Source: Rhodopirellula baltica (GTDB lineage Bacteria; Planctomycetota; Planctomycetia; Pirellulales; Pirellulaceae). Taken from it: a stretch of 64,000 nt of DNA. The first letter of the stretch is position 1. Each line of letters opens with the position of its first letter. Below are positions 19,235-28,556 of the stretch, piece by piece. The translations under genes and the position numbers were made by a program. Where the stretch lies: assembly GCA_002901265.1 (NCBI GenBank), contig PPHI01000012.1, forward strand, positions 93,462 through 157,461, read 5' to 3'. The notes beneath the pieces are model-generated. The model ran no database searches, was not told the origin of the DNA, and saw only the letters and a list, made by a program, of their open reading frames with translations.

Positions 19235-19408
19235 AACAGACGTCAGAACAAAAAGTTTACGACTTCTTGCGAAATTCACCCCCGTCATCGCTTTGTCCAT
19301 TGGTTTGTGACTGTCCAATTGCCTATGGTGATAGATAGACCACCGTTGTGGTGGGTCCATCAGGATTGAATGACACGTCCCCGGTCCATCTCCCGAAAGG
19401 AAAGCCAG

Positions 19409-19861
19409 ATGAAAAAGTACATTGCCTCGGCATTCGCAGTTCTCTTTGTCGCCGCTGCTACGGTTGTCGCGGGTGAAGTCAATCTGGAAGGCGTCAAATG
19501 CGTGATCGCACCCCGAGCCGCTAAGGCCGACAAGTCTGCCGACTACAAAGAAGGCAAAGTGTATTTCTGCTGCGATAACTGCGCCGGCAAATTTGCCAAA
19601 GACAGCAAGCCATTCACCGAGAAAGCAAACCTGCAACTGGTCAGCACTCATCAGTACGAACAGAAAGCGTGCCCGTTGAGCGGTGGTGACATTGATGAAT
19701 CGACCGCCGTTAAAATCGAAGGCACCAAGGTCGCGTTCTGCTGCAACAATTGCAAAGGCAAAGTGGAAGGCGAAAAAGACGATGCCGCAAAGTTGAAGCT
19801 GGTCTACAGCGACAAGGCATTCAAAAACGGCTTCGCGAAAGTCGAGCCCAAGAAAGAGTAG
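19409..19861 (+). CDS. Exported protein with two YHS/TRASH-like metal-binding repeats
   Basis: 150 residues from the ATG at 19409, preceded by GAAAGGAAAG; the signal peptide is KKYIASAFAVLFVAAATVVA. The mature protein has two related units of about 50 residues, each with a cysteine followed by a variable loop, a GKVYF or GTKVAF strand, and FCCxNC: CVIAP...VYFCCDNCAGKF and CPLSGG...VAFCCNNCKGKV. This fits the cysteine-rich YHS/TRASH fold used for heavy-metal binding or sensing. As an exported free-standing protein it is more likely a periplasmic metal buffer or chaperone than a regulator. A strong terminator follows at 19931. Confidence 0.8.
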   Translation: MKKYIASAFAVLFVAAATVVAGEVNLEGVKCVIAPRAAKADKSADYKEGKVYFCCDNCAGKFAKDSKPFTEKANLQLVSTHQYEQKACPLSGGDIDESTAVKIEGTKVAFCCNNCKGKVEGEKDDAAKLKLVYSDKAFKNGFAKVEPKKE

Positions 19862-19930
19862 TCATCTTCCTGGAGGAGGTCATCTGCCAGACCTCCAGAC
19901 AGGACAACGACAATCGATACGACGCCTTAG

Positions 19931-19960
19931 CAGCCGGTTGAAAATCAGCCGGCTGTTTTT
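19931..19960 (+). terminator. Rho-independent terminator
   Basis: CAGCCGGTTGA - AAA - TCAGCCGGCTG forms an 11-bp stem with one G-T pair, followed immediately by TTTTT. It lies 70 bp after the stop of the YHS-like gene and before the convergent ThuA gene. Confidence 0.85.
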
Positions 19961-19977
19961 CATTTGTAACGCGTCAT

Positions 19978-20763
19978 CTATTGGCCTTTGCCCGTTTCCG
20001 CGGCCCACAAGATTGAATTGCTGAGTAGCCGTTTGAAGTGTTCGTTTTCCATGATCGTTGGGTGATGCCCCATCAGGAAATACACGTTGCGCGCTTTGAC
20101 TTTGTCGTTAGACCAGACCACCGGATGGTCACCCATCTTGATGTCGGATGACGGCTGGTATGAATCCTCGTCCACCGTCGCCAGCACGGCGGATTGTTTG
20201 CATGGACTTTGGTTGAACGTGTACCACTCTTCTTCGTCGACTTTGAATTCGGCTGGCAAACCGCTGAAGCACGGATGGTCAGCTTGTTCGACATGGACCG
20301 TTCCAGTCACTCGTTTAGCGATGTAGCTTTTGAAGCGAATGCCGCCTAGAAATTCGGAAAACCAATTCCACATTTCGAAACCGTCGAATTCGCCCAACAA
20401 CGCGGCGTGGTGCATCCCAACCCAGCCACCACGGCCTTGTTCGATGTAATCTTCGAACGCTCGTTTTTCTTCATCGCTCCAGCGATACGGCGGATAGTTC
20501 AGTTGCAAAAAAACGTCGTACTTGGAAAGCAATTCTTTGTCGAAACCTTTCGGTGATTCGTACAAGTCGAATTCGAAATTCTGTTCCTTCGAAAAACCTT
20601 TCAGCCAATACACCGCAGCGTCGACGAAGGGTTCGTGGATATCGCCTTTCTCCGCCAGAACCAATACACGAAACGCGGGTTGCACATCGTTTGCATGTGC
20701 AATGGAGGTGCACTCCAGGAGCAATGCAACCACCAGGCCGAGTAGGGTTGAATGTGTTTTCAT
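19978..20763 (-). CDS. Exported ThuA-domain protein (distal)
   Basis: 261 residues with a signal peptide (STLLGLVVALLLECTSIAHA). The ThuA-like glutamine-amidotransferase fold is shown by RVLVLAEKGDIHEPFVDAAV, the KYDVFLQLNYPPYRWSDEEK strand-loop, GRGGWVGMHHAALLGEF and the late MGDHPVVWSNDKVKARNVYF and LMGHHPTIMENEHFKRLLSN. ThuA proteins are associated with sugar utilisation but their reaction is not settled. It is the last gene of a four-gene leftward operon (GH18, ThuA, GH9, ThuA), 62 bp after the GH9 gene, so a role in polysaccharide use is likely. It differs enough from the other ThuA at 22707 to be an old paralogue. Confidence 0.85.
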   Translation of the reverse strand: MKTHSTLLGLVVALLLECTSIAHANDVQPAFRVLVLAEKGDIHEPFVDAAVYWLKGFSKEQNFEFDLYESPKGFDKELLSKYDVFLQLNYPPYRWSDEEKRAFEDYIEQGRGGWVGMHHAALLGEFDGFEMWNWFSEFLGGIRFKSYIAKRVTGTVHVEQADHPCFSGLPAEFKVDEEEWYTFNQSPCKQSAVLATVDEDSYQPSSDIKMGDHPVVWSNDKVKARNVYFLMGHHPTIMENEHFKRLLSNSILWAAETGKGQ

Positions 20764-20825
20764 TGTTGGTCGTTTCGTCGTTGAACTTGCAGGCGTCTCA
20801 ATCGGGACGCAACAGACTTTGGGGG

Positions 20826-22691
20826 CTAAGGTGTGTCACGCGTGACCGCCGGACGTTTCGGCGCGGATGACGAGATCGCGGTGACGGCTTGCAGGTACCA
20901 CGCCGAATGCGGGATCCACTGTTCAGTCCATCGCCACTCATCGCCGCCAGCGTGGAAGCGAAAGTCGATTCCCGATCCGTCATCGCGTCCGTCTTTTCCG
21001 GTGATTCCGTTGGAGATTCCTCCTTTGCCAGATCCGTGTCCGAACATCGATTCCATGTAAGGCACGTTGTGATGTCCGTACTGGTACATGAAGCAAATGT
21101 CGTAGGGATTCGCGCCGAGGATCCACGACAATTGGGTGGAAGCGAACTGTCCCAATTCGGGCGAAATTCCGTAGGGGCCGTCGCCGGGATGGGTGATGCG
21201 TCCGCCTGAGATGACTGCGGTGGCAAGTGACGAGAGTCGTGCATTTTCGCCCTGCCACCACCAACCGCTTTCGTTTTCATGGGGGATGAAAAAGCCTTCG
21301 CGAATCTGGCCGTTGACGCGGAACGTTTGGCGAGGGTATCCGAACGGGTTCGTGACCGCGTTGGTGAGTTTCAGCTGAGCATCAATGGCCTTTTTGATCG
21401 TTGCGATCGCTGGCGATCGATATGCGTTGTCCGTTTCTTGGTCGAGGTAGCGGACCAAAGCGACGATGGGCAATCCGGCATCGGCAGCATGCCAGAACGG
21501 ACGGGAGTCATCATCGGCGATGAAGTAGCCGTTTTCGCTGAGACGATTGGCCAGGTTGGTGGCTCGTTTCCTGGCGGCGTCACGATACTGTGGTTTGTCC
21601 GTCGCGATCCACAGTTCGGTCGCGGCAAGCAATGCACCATAATCGTCAATAATGTTTTCTTTGCCGTCGTCTGCGTATTCCAAGTTATGGGTTTGCAGGT
21701 GATTGAACGCTCGTTCGGCGCTGTAGAGGTATTCCGATGCGGTGAAATCGCGATCGCGTTGCCAAGTCGAAATCCGGGCAAGTGCGGCGATCGCAAGTCC
21801 GGCGCCTTCGCGAAATGCCGCTTGGTAATCCGAAGTCGTTTTGCTGTTGGCGAGCAACCCAACCACGCGACGCTCTTCAGGATCTTTTTTGAAGTAACTG
21901 AAGATCGTCATGTAGAAGTATCCCTCGGCCGCGAGAGATCGACGCAGGTAATCGGCGCCGTAGAGGGCTTCGTCTCGCATCGCTTCGGCAATCTGCAACT
22001 CGTCTAATTTCGGAGCGGCCGATTCCGCCGCGTTGACCATCGACCACACGACCAGCGGCGTTTGCTGGGGCGTCATGAAGTTCGTGTACGCCAAATGCGA
22101 AAAGTACTTGCTGATGTCGCCGGATGCGTCACACCAGCCACCATGTAGGTCGACGCGTTTGTCATCCGACCCAAACAGCAACAAGTGTTGGTCGGCATTA
22201 AGTTCTTGCGGCGAGTTCGCACGTTGGTGCTGAAAGAAGTCGATGATCGCCGGCAGCGACACATTTGAAATGGCGGAGTCGGCGACGTCGAACGACGTGG
22301 ACTTCCATTCGTTTTTTTCTCCGCGGACCTGAATGTGGTAGTTGCCGGCTTCATTCAAACGCGAAAAATCAATGCGATAGAAATAACGTCCGGCAAACCA
22401 TTCATCGATGGACTGTCGAGTGCCGAGTTGGATCGAAAGCGGTGTGGTGGTGTCCGACGTCGAGATCACTCGAACGGATGTGTCCGCGGCAAGCTTGTCT
22501 TTCGATTCAATCACTGCGAACTTCGGTGCGTCGATGTCATAGCCAACTTGGTTGACATGAATCACGACGTTCGCGAGTTCCGAACGCGGCTCTGGCAGCT
22601 TTTCTTCTTGTGCGTTGGCCGTCTGAAACACAGCCAGTGCGGCGACAAAGATGACCGCGAATTTCAAAACGCGAATGCGGGTGTCGAGCAT
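20826..22691 (-). CDS. Exported glycoside hydrolase family 9 (endoglucanase-like)
   Basis: 621 residues. Signal peptide (KFAVIFVAALAVFQTANA), then an N-terminal immunoglobulin-like domain starting VIHVNQVGYDIDAPKFAVIE as in CelD-type GH9 enzymes, then the (alpha/alpha)6 catalytic domain from about residue 150. The catalytic-base region is DLHGGWCDASGDISKYF, the equivalent of the family's GGWYDAGD-KY. Late motifs ILGANPYDICFMYQYG and WRWTEQWIPHSAWYL match the C-terminal signature, with the glutamate of TEQW as the likely acid. GH9 enzymes hydrolyse beta-1,4-glucans. The gene is sandwiched between two ThuA genes, only 15 bp from the upstream one. Confidence 0.88.
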   Translation of the reverse strand: MLDTRIRVLKFAVIFVAALAVFQTANAQEEKLPEPRSELANVVIHVNQVGYDIDAPKFAVIESKDKLAADTSVRVISTSDTTTPLSIQLGTRQSIDEWFAGRYFYRIDFSRLNEAGNYHIQVRGEKNEWKSTSFDVADSAISNVSLPAIIDFFQHQRANSPQELNADQHLLLFGSDDKRVDLHGGWCDASGDISKYFSHLAYTNFMTPQQTPLVVWSMVNAAESAAPKLDELQIAEAMRDEALYGADYLRRSLAAEGYFYMTIFSYFKKDPEERRVVGLLANSKTTSDYQAAFREGAGLAIAALARISTWQRDRDFTASEYLYSAERAFNHLQTHNLEYADDGKENIIDDYGALLAATELWIATDKPQYRDAARKRATNLANRLSENGYFIADDDSRPFWHAADAGLPIVALVRYLDQETDNAYRSPAIATIKKAIDAQLKLTNAVTNPFGYPRQTFRVNGQIREGFFIPHENESGWWWQGENARLSSLATAVISGGRITHPGDGPYGISPELGQFASTQLSWILGANPYDICFMYQYGHHNVPYMESMFGHGSGKGGISNGITGKDGRDDGSGIDFRFHAGGDEWRWTEQWIPHSAWYLQAVTAISSSAPKRPAVTRDTP

Positions 22692-22706
22692 GTTGCGAGA
22701 TTCGGT

Positions 22707-23567
22707 TTACTGTGATGATGATTTCTTAAACAATTCGATCGCGTTGATCAGCAAGCGATCTTGATGTTCGTTCCCGAACGTGTGTGACAAGTCACGTTTG
22801 GAATTGTTGGCGTAATCGATGTCGTTGTGCCCCATGTTTAGATACAGCATGCGGTAACGGGTGTTGGTCCAGACAACCGGGTAATCGCCACTGTGCCAGA
22901 TCTCGTGCGGCTTCGGACCGGTGCCGAGCGGAAAGCTTTTCGGATCGATCGATACGAGCACTTTGATGTCTGCATTTTCCCGCAGCGGAAGTTCCCAGCG
23001 GTACCATTCGTTGGGCGACGAGTCGAACGTCTCCGGCAGATCCTTGGTGACGGGATGGTCACTGTTTTCGACACGCAGTACTGCTGAAGTCGGACGCCAC
23101 GTGTTGCTAACGTATTGGCCGGAACCCAAAAACTCGTTGTGATACCAATCCCAATCCTGCGGGTAGGCTGATGGCGTCAACGCAAACGCGGCGAAGTGAA
23201 AACCGATCCATGCGCCGCCCGATTTCATGTACTCTTCGAACGCTTTTCGTTGTTCGGGTGACTCGGGGCGAGTGTCCCAAAACACGACCAGGTCACGATT
23301 GGATAGCTCGTCGTTCGTCAAGCGACTCCAGTCATTGGTGTGCTCGAATTTGAAGTGATGCTGCTTTGCCATCTTGGCGAACCACTCTTTCGCTTCGGCA
23401 ACGAAACTGATGTGCGCTTGATCCGAGGTACCGGTATAAAACGCGATCACTTTAAAGCTCGGTGAATCGTCCGATTGGGCGATCGCTTTGCCAGAAACCG
23501 TGATTCCGATCAGGCATAGTGCCGCGACCGCGAGCATGTGGCGATGGAAACGTGGTGCGTGAGGCAT
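22707..23567 (-). CDS. Exported ThuA-domain protein (proximal)
   Basis: 286 residues with a signal peptide ending about SGKAIA. ThuA fold markers are FKVIAFYTGTSDQAHISFVA, SNRDLVVFWDTRPESPEQRK, GGAWIGFHFAAFAL, SGDYPVVWTNTRYRMLYLNMG and the terminal HQDRLLINAIELF helix. It lies 40 bp after the GH18 gene and 15 bp before the GH9 gene, so translation is probably coupled to the latter. The reaction is unknown; by context it should process or bind a sugar released by the two hydrolases. Confidence 0.85.
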   Translation of the reverse strand: MPHAPRFHRHMLAVAALCLIGITVSGKAIAQSDDSPSFKVIAFYTGTSDQAHISFVAEAKEWFAKMAKQHHFKFEHTNDWSRLTNDELSNRDLVVFWDTRPESPEQRKAFEEYMKSGGAWIGFHFAAFALTPSAYPQDWDWYHNEFLGSGQYVSNTWRPTSAVLRVENSDHPVTKDLPETFDSSPNEWYRWELPLRENADIKVLVSIDPKSFPLGTGPKPHEIWHSGDYPVVWTNTRYRMLYLNMGHNDIDYANNSKRDLSHTFGNEHQDRLLINAIELFKKSSSQ

Positions 23568-23607
23568 CGTAAAACTCTTGGTTGGTTGTCAGCGGTATCG
23601 CGGGCGA

Positions 23608-24564
23608 TTAGTTCAAGGTGCGATTGATAATTCCTAGCAAAGAGTGTTCGTCGTTGGTGTCCTGACTGATCTCCCAGATCATGATGCCTTTCAGTCCGTT
23701 GTCTTTGACATACTGCGATTTCGCCTCGATCGTTTTTGTGCCGTTGTAGTAAACGACATCGCCGACTTGATCGACGTCGTGTGCGTTGGGAAAATCGCGA
23801 ACGATGGTGCGATAGGTGTGATGGCCGGTGTCTTTGTTGAATCCACGACCATAGAACGGAACGCCAAGCACAAGCTTCTCTTTGGGTAAACCTCGCTTGA
23901 GCCAATACTCGGTGTTCGACTTGGCGAATTCGAATGACGAGTGCGGACCGGGATTGTTTGGTGCCCAGGATCCCGTCGCGTCGTAGGCCATCACGTTGAT
24001 GAAATCGAATTGCTGAAGCGATTCGTCTGGGACCGATGACCCACCATAGCCTTTAGAAAGTGCTGCGGTCAGCAGCAGATTTTCGCCGTGAAATCTCGAT
24101 GCAAGAGCCGCGATGAATTTGCCATAGTCCTCACCAATGGCGGGGCCTTCCAGGTCAACATCCAAGCCATCGAGGTGGTTCGATTTGACAAGGTTAACCA
24201 AACGTTCGACAAAGGAGTCACGCTGGTCATCGGCGATAAAGTCGAAGTAGCGTTGACGCATCGACTTGTTCTCCGACGCGCTGCCACCACCTATCGAAAT
24301 CAGTACTTTCACATTGGCCTTGTGCGCCGCTTCGACGTACTCGTTTAAGTTGGCTGGCAAACGAAAGGTGCCGTCTTCGCGTGGGTTGGCAAACGCGAGA
24401 TTCAGGTGCGTTAACTTGTCCAGGGCGTTGCTTTGTTCAAGTTGTGCGACGTCGCCGCGGAACATCAGGTATCCGACGACATAATGGTCTTCGCTTTTGG
24501 CCGGTCGCTGAAAGACTGCAACGGCAAGCAACATAAACAATGCGATTCGAAGGTGGGGAACCAA
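23608..24564 (-). CDS. Exported glycoside hydrolase family 18 (chitinase-like)
   Basis: 318 residues from a TTG at 24564, with AGGA about 10 bp upstream; an ATG at 24534 is possible but shortens the signal peptide. The TIM-barrel landmarks of GH18 are present: YVVGYLMFRGD at strand 1, KVLISIGGGSASEN (SxGG), then HLDGLDVDLEGP, the DGxDxDxE catalytic motif with the acid glutamate, followed by FINVMAYDATGSWAPN and LVLGVPFYGRGF, and GIMIWEISQD at the last strand. The enzyme should cleave chitin or related N-acetylglucosamine polymers outside the cytoplasm. First gene of the operon with two ThuA proteins and a GH9 enzyme. Confidence 0.9.
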   Translation of the reverse strand: MVPHLRIALFMLLAVAVFQRPAKSEDHYVVGYLMFRGDVAQLEQSNALDKLTHLNLAFANPREDGTFRLPANLNEYVEAAHKANVKVLISIGGGSASENKSMRQRYFDFIADDQRDSFVERLVNLVKSNHLDGLDVDLEGPAIGEDYGKFIAALASRFHGENLLLTAALSKGYGGSSVPDESLQQFDFINVMAYDATGSWAPNNPGPHSSFEFAKSNTEYWLKRGLPKEKLVLGVPFYGRGFNKDTGHHTYRTIVRDFPNAHDVDQVGDVVYYNGTKTIEAKSQYVKDNGLKGIMIWEISQDTNDEHSLLGIINRTLN

Positions 24565-24857
24565 AGCGGCTGTTCCTAGAAGTGGGGGCGGGAAACACCA
24601 AGCAGTGTCGATTGACGCGGCTTGAGTTCTGTGTTCAGGGAGCTGAGAGTATTGTTCGGTGATCTTGTCGTCGCAACCACTGAACTGGGGTGGCGAGCGG
24701 GTTCTTAGAAACCGTGCTGGGAAGTTGGCGGGGGAGATTGCAATTGCAGAATCGACATTGCAAATAGGGCAGCAAAGCCCGGAATACGACGACGTCGACG
24801 GTGACTTGGATTTGCTATAGTGGCGGCAGAAGACAAGTTGACTACCCAGGTCCCGTA
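24565..24857. other. Divergent GH18 / ArsC-like intergenic region
   Basis: About 290 bp with no gene. It must carry the promoters of the leftward carbohydrate operon and of the rightward ArsC-like gene. A TATAGT hexamer near 24816 could be a -10 element for the latter, but no firm -35 partner is seen. Confidence 0.35.
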
Positions 24858-25568
24858 ATGATTCGAACGTTCTTACTGCTCGCTGCCATCATGACTGCCC
24901 ATACCCAACTCGTTGTCACTTCGACGGCAGAACTGATCGAACCACTTCAGCCCTTCGTTGATCGTGTAACAGCGTCGACCGCGCAAATTCCCGCTGCACG
25001 GCGTGAGTTCTTGAACACGATCGTTGAGGATGTCACAGCCCGGATCCAGTCGGACGACAAAGTCAGTTTGAACTTCATCTGTACGCACAACTCGCGACGG
25101 AGTCACCTCGGACAGGTTTGGTTCCAAGTCGCGGCGGAACACTACGGTTTGCCACAAATCGCGACCTATTCCGGCGGCACCGAAGCGACCGCTTGCAACA
25201 TCCGTACGGTGCGAGCCCTACGTCGCGCCGGTTTGTCGATTGTCGCGACCGGACCAGAATCGAATCCCGTCTACCTGGTCCAATGCGCCGAAGCTACTGA
25301 ACCGATGCGGGTGTTTTCGAAGGTCTATCACGGTGAAGGCAACCCAACGTCGCAGTACATCGCGATGATGTGCTGTTCGGATGCTGATAAAGAATGTCCC
25401 ATCGTGGTCGGCAGTGACGCCCGCTATCCACTGCACTATGAAGACCCCAAGGTCGCCGACAACACTAGCGAAGAAAGTGATCGATACGATGAACGCTGCT
25501 TTCAGATCGCGCAGGAAATGTTTTACATTGTCGGTGAAGTCGCAAAACGCGTGAACGCTGCCGAGTGA
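24858..25568 (+). CDS. ArsC-type arsenate reductase/low-Mr phosphatase with N-terminal export signal
   Basis: 236 residues from the ATG at 24858, which begins a hydrophobic leader (IRTFLLLAAIMTA). The catalytic P-loop is FICTHNSRRSH, fitting CX5R of low-molecular-weight tyrosine phosphatases and thioredoxin-linked ArsC. Further on, CSDADKECP reproduces the spacing of the two redox cysteines (Cys82/Cys89) of staphylococcal/Bacillus ArsC, so all three cysteines of the arsenate-reduction cascade appear present. About 75 residues precede the catalytic domain, unlike cytoplasmic ArsC. If exported it would need an extracytoplasmic thiol donor, which is unusual. No arsenic operon surrounds it, so phosphatase activity remains possible. 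Confidence 0.75.
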   Translation: MIRTFLLLAAIMTAHTQLVVTSTAELIEPLQPFVDRVTASTAQIPAARREFLNTIVEDVTARIQSDDKVSLNFICTHNSRRSHLGQVWFQVAAEHYGLPQIATYSGGTEATACNIRTVRALRRAGLSIVATGPESNPVYLVQCAEATEPMRVFSKVYHGEGNPTSQYIAMMCCSDADKECPIVVGSDARYPLHYEDPKVADNTSEESDRYDERCFQIAQEMFYIVGEVAKRVNAAE

Positions 25569-25683
25569 CCAAGGTCAGAGACCAAGGCAGATGCTTTGGT
25601 AGCCGCTTGGAAATCGTGGCCTGCGTGACCTTCGACCGAAGGCCAACGCATTCACTTTGCCGGCGATTCGATGTTGCAACCGA

Positions 25684-28359
25684 TCAGACGTTGACCGGTT
25701 GCATCTCGTTTCGGGTGCTGAACGTGAAATTCAGTCCGTCGTGATCGACAACGATCGTGCTACCTTCTGGGAAGGTGCTTTTCAGCAAAGCCGTTGCCAA
25801 CTGGTTTTGAACTTCACGTTGAATGACACGTTTCAGCGGCCGAGCACCATAGGTCGGGTCGTAACCGACTTTGGCAACTTCGTCGAGAGCCGCGTCGGTG
25901 ACGTCCAAGTTCAAGCCGTTTTCCCGTAAACGATTTGCTAGGTGATCTAGTTGCAGCCGGACGATCTGACGGATTTCGGCTTGATCGAGTGGCTTGAAAA
26001 TCACCATGTCATCGATTCGGTTCAGGAACTCTGGCAAGAATCGCGCACGAAGAGCCTCTTGGACCGCTTCATGCATTTCATCTTCGGATCCATTTTCTGC
26101 CGCGATGCGTTGGATCTCTTGACTTCCGGCGTTGCTGGTCATCACGATCACCGTGTTGGCAAAGTTCACCGTGCGACCTTGGCCGTCTGTCAATCGGCCG
26201 TCATCGAGCACCTGAAGTAAGATGTTGAACACATCCGGGTGAGCCTTCTCGATTTCGTCCAACAGGACCACCGTGTAAGGCCGCCGCCGAACTGCTTCGG
26301 TCAGCTTTCCGCCCTCTTCGTAGCCGACGTACCCCGGAGGAGCGCCGATCATTCGTGCGACACTGTGCCGTTCCATGAACTCGCTCATGTCGATCCGAAC
26401 CATCGCATGTTCGTCATCAAACATGATCTCGGCGAGTGCTTTACAGAGCTCGGTTTTACCAACACCGGTAGGACCAAGAAATAGGAACGAACCGATCGGG
26501 CGATTCGGGTCGGCAAGTCTGCTGCGACTGCGGCGGACCGCGTCGCTTACCGCACGGACGGCTTCGTCTTGTCCGATCACACGCTGGTGCAGGCGTTCTT
26601 CCATCACCAACAGTTTGGCCCGTTCGGTTTCCAGCATTCGATTGACCGGGACTCCGGTCCACAGCGACACGACTTCGGCGATTTCGTCAGAAGTGACTTC
26701 GCGGCGCAGCAACCGGCGGTGATGCTCGGGCTTTTCAGTTTCGGCATCAGCCGACGCGTCACGACGTTCGATTTCTTCGAGTTTCGACCGCAGTTCCTTT
26801 TGTCGCGATTGGACCTCAAGCATCTCACGATAGATCGCTTCAGGGTTCTCGCCACGCAGTTGGGTCTGTTTCGCTTCGGCATCCAACGTCGCAAACCGGT
26901 GGTCCAGCGTTTCAGCTTCTTGGCGAATCGATTGTACGCCTTCGAGACCGATCTTTTCGCTTTCCCATTGCTCACGTAGATCGACCAGTTCACGGCTGAG
27001 TTCGTCCATTTCCGATTGGATGTCTTCACGGCTAGCGACGATTGAAACGTCATCCTGGTCCTCATCCTCAAGCTGACGTTGGGCGAGTTCCAGCTGTCGC
27101 AAGCGACGCTGAATGCGGTCGATCGGTTCCGGCACGCTTTCTTTTTCCATCGCCAATCGGCTGGTCGCTTCGTCGACCAAGTCGATCGCCTTATCGGGCA
27201 AAAATCGATCGGTGATGTAGCGGTTGGCAAGCGTGGCCGCGGCAACCAGTGCACTGTCAGTGATCCGCACACCGTGGTGTGATTCGTAACGTGGCTTCAA
27301 CCCGCGAAGAATCGCGATCGTGTCATCGACGGTCGGTTCTTCGACGTAGACCGGTTGGAATCGACGTTCCAACGCGGCATCTTTTTCGATGTGTTGGCGG
27401 TATTCGTCCAGCGTTGTGGCCCCGACGCAGCGGAGTGCGCCACGGGCCAGTTCCGGTTTCAAAAGGTTTGCCGCGTCGGGTGACCCTTCGGCCTTGCCGG
27501 CACCGACAACCAAATGCAACTCGTCGATGAATAAGATGACGCGACCGTTGGAGTCTTTGACTTCACGCAGTACGGCCTTCAAACGTTCCTCGAAATCGCC
27601 ACGGAATTTCGCACCCGCAACGAGTGCTCCCATGTCGAGCGCGATGACACGTTTGTTTTTTAAGCTGGTCGGCACATCGGCTTCGAAGATCCGTAGCGCC
27701 AGACCTTCCGCGATCGCGGTTTTACCCACACCGGGTTGGCCGATCAGAACCGGGTTATTTTTTGTCCGTCGTGACAAAACTTGGATCACCCGGCGGATCT
27801 CGTTGTCGCGGCCAATGACGGGATCGAGTTTGCCCTGTGCGGCCAATTCGGTCAGGTCCACGCCATACTTTTGTAGGGCCTGGTAGGTTTCCTCGGCGTT
27901 TTGATCGGTCACGCGAGCGCTGCCACGGACTTCGCTTGCGGCTTTCAAGACGTCGTCGGCGCTGACGCCGCATAACGACAGCAAGCTTTGTGCTTTCGTT
28001 TTGGCTTTGGCTAGGCCAAGCAACAGGTGCTCGGTCGCGACGTATTCGTCCTTGAGCGATTCCGCAGCGGTGGCGGCTTCGTTGAACGCGGACTGCAACT
28101 CGCTGGACACGTTCGGTTGGCGTCCACCGGTGACTTTGGGTGTTTTGTCGAGTTCGCTTCGAGTCAGTTCGGTTAACTGCTTCGAATCGACATTCATTTT
28201 TTCCAACAACGCACCGGTGATGCCGTCGGTTTCGTCCAGCATCGCGCTGAGCAAGTGCAGCGAGGTGATATCGGGATTCCCTGCGGACGCCGCTCGGCCT
28301 TGCGCTTCGGCGATCAATCCTTGGGCTTTGGTGGTCAGTTTATCGAATCGGAATGTCAT
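25684..28359 (-). CDS. clpB: ATP-dependent disaggregase ClpB
   Basis: 891 residues. N-terminal substrate domain repeats ([22 protein letters not shown]), first AAA+ module with Walker [14 protein letters not shown] near residue 202, a long coiled middle domain rich in Glu/Gln/Arg (about 410-555) and a second AAA+ module with [13 protein letters not shown] near 628 and [17 protein letters not shown]. This is the full ClpB plan; the middle domain separates it from ClpA/ClpC. The start ATG has AGGAG nine bases upstream. ClpB threads aggregated proteins in cooperation with DnaK, whose gene lies directly upstream on the same strand, but two strong hairpins separate them, so most transcription may be independent. 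Confidence 0.97.
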   Translation of the reverse strand: MTFRFDKLTTKAQGLIAEAQGRAASAGNPDITSLHLLSAMLDETDGITGALLEKMNVDSKQLTELTRSELDKTPKVTGGRQPNVSSELQSAFNEAATAAESLKDEYVATEHLLLGLAKAKTKAQSLLSLCGVSADDVLKAASEVRGSARVTDQNAEETYQALQKYGVDLTELAAQGKLDPVIGRDNEIRRVIQVLSRRTKNNPVLIGQPGVGKTAIAEGLALRIFEADVPTSLKNKRVIALDMGALVAGAKFRGDFEERLKAVLREVKDSNGRVILFIDELHLVVGAGKAEGSPDAANLLKPELARGALRCVGATTLDEYRQHIEKDAALERRFQPVYVEEPTVDDTIAILRGLKPRYESHHGVRITDSALVAAATLANRYITDRFLPDKAIDLVDEATSRLAMEKESVPEPIDRIQRRLRQLELAQRQLEDEDQDDVSIVASREDIQSEMDELSRELVDLREQWESEKIGLEGVQSIRQEAETLDHRFATLDAEAKQTQLRGENPEAIYREMLEVQSRQKELRSKLEEIERRDASADAETEKPEHHRRLLRREVTSDEIAEVVSLWTGVPVNRMLETERAKLLVMEERLHQRVIGQDEAVRAVSDAVRRSRSRLADPNRPIGSFLFLGPTGVGKTELCKALAEIMFDDEHAMVRIDMSEFMERHSVARMIGAPPGYVGYEEGGKLTEAVRRRPYTVVLLDEIEKAHPDVFNILLQVLDDGRLTDGQGRTVNFANTVIVMTSNAGSQEIQRIAAENGSEDEMHEAVQEALRARFLPEFLNRIDDMVIFKPLDQAEIRQIVRLQLDHLANRLRENGLNLDVTDAALDEVAKVGYDPTYGARPLKRVIQREVQNQLATALLKSTFPEGSTIVVDHDGLNFTFSTRNEMQPVNV

Positions 28360-28462
28360 CTCGGATGCTCCTGCGTTTGGCCGCCTGAGGGGAATGCTCC
28401 TTCGGTGGTCGATCGAGTTCAGTAAAGTAATGCGTAGCTGGTTAAGGGTTCCGTCAGTGCGT

Positions 28463-28491
28463 AAAAAAAGACGGGCGACGTGTCACCCGTC
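28463..28491 (-). terminator. Rho-independent terminator after dnaK
   Basis: Read leftward: GACGGGTGAC - AC - GTCGCCCGTC (one G-T pair) followed by a run of seven T. This is the second of two stacked hairpins between dnaK and clpB. Confidence 0.85.
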
Positions 28492-28499
28492 TGAATCAG

Positions 28500-28529
28500 C
28501 TCACCGGCCGACCTGCATCGGCCGGTGAG
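28500..28529. other. Perfect 12-bp hairpin after dnaK
   Basis: CTCACCGGCCGA - 6-nt loop - TCGGCCGGTGAG, a perfect stem beginning 28 bp after the dnaK stop. It lacks a T tract on its own and sits just before the intrinsic terminator, so it may protect the dnaK mRNA 3' end. Confidence 0.75.
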
Positions 28530-28556
28530 ACGTTCGGTAAAGACGTTGAGGCGTCG

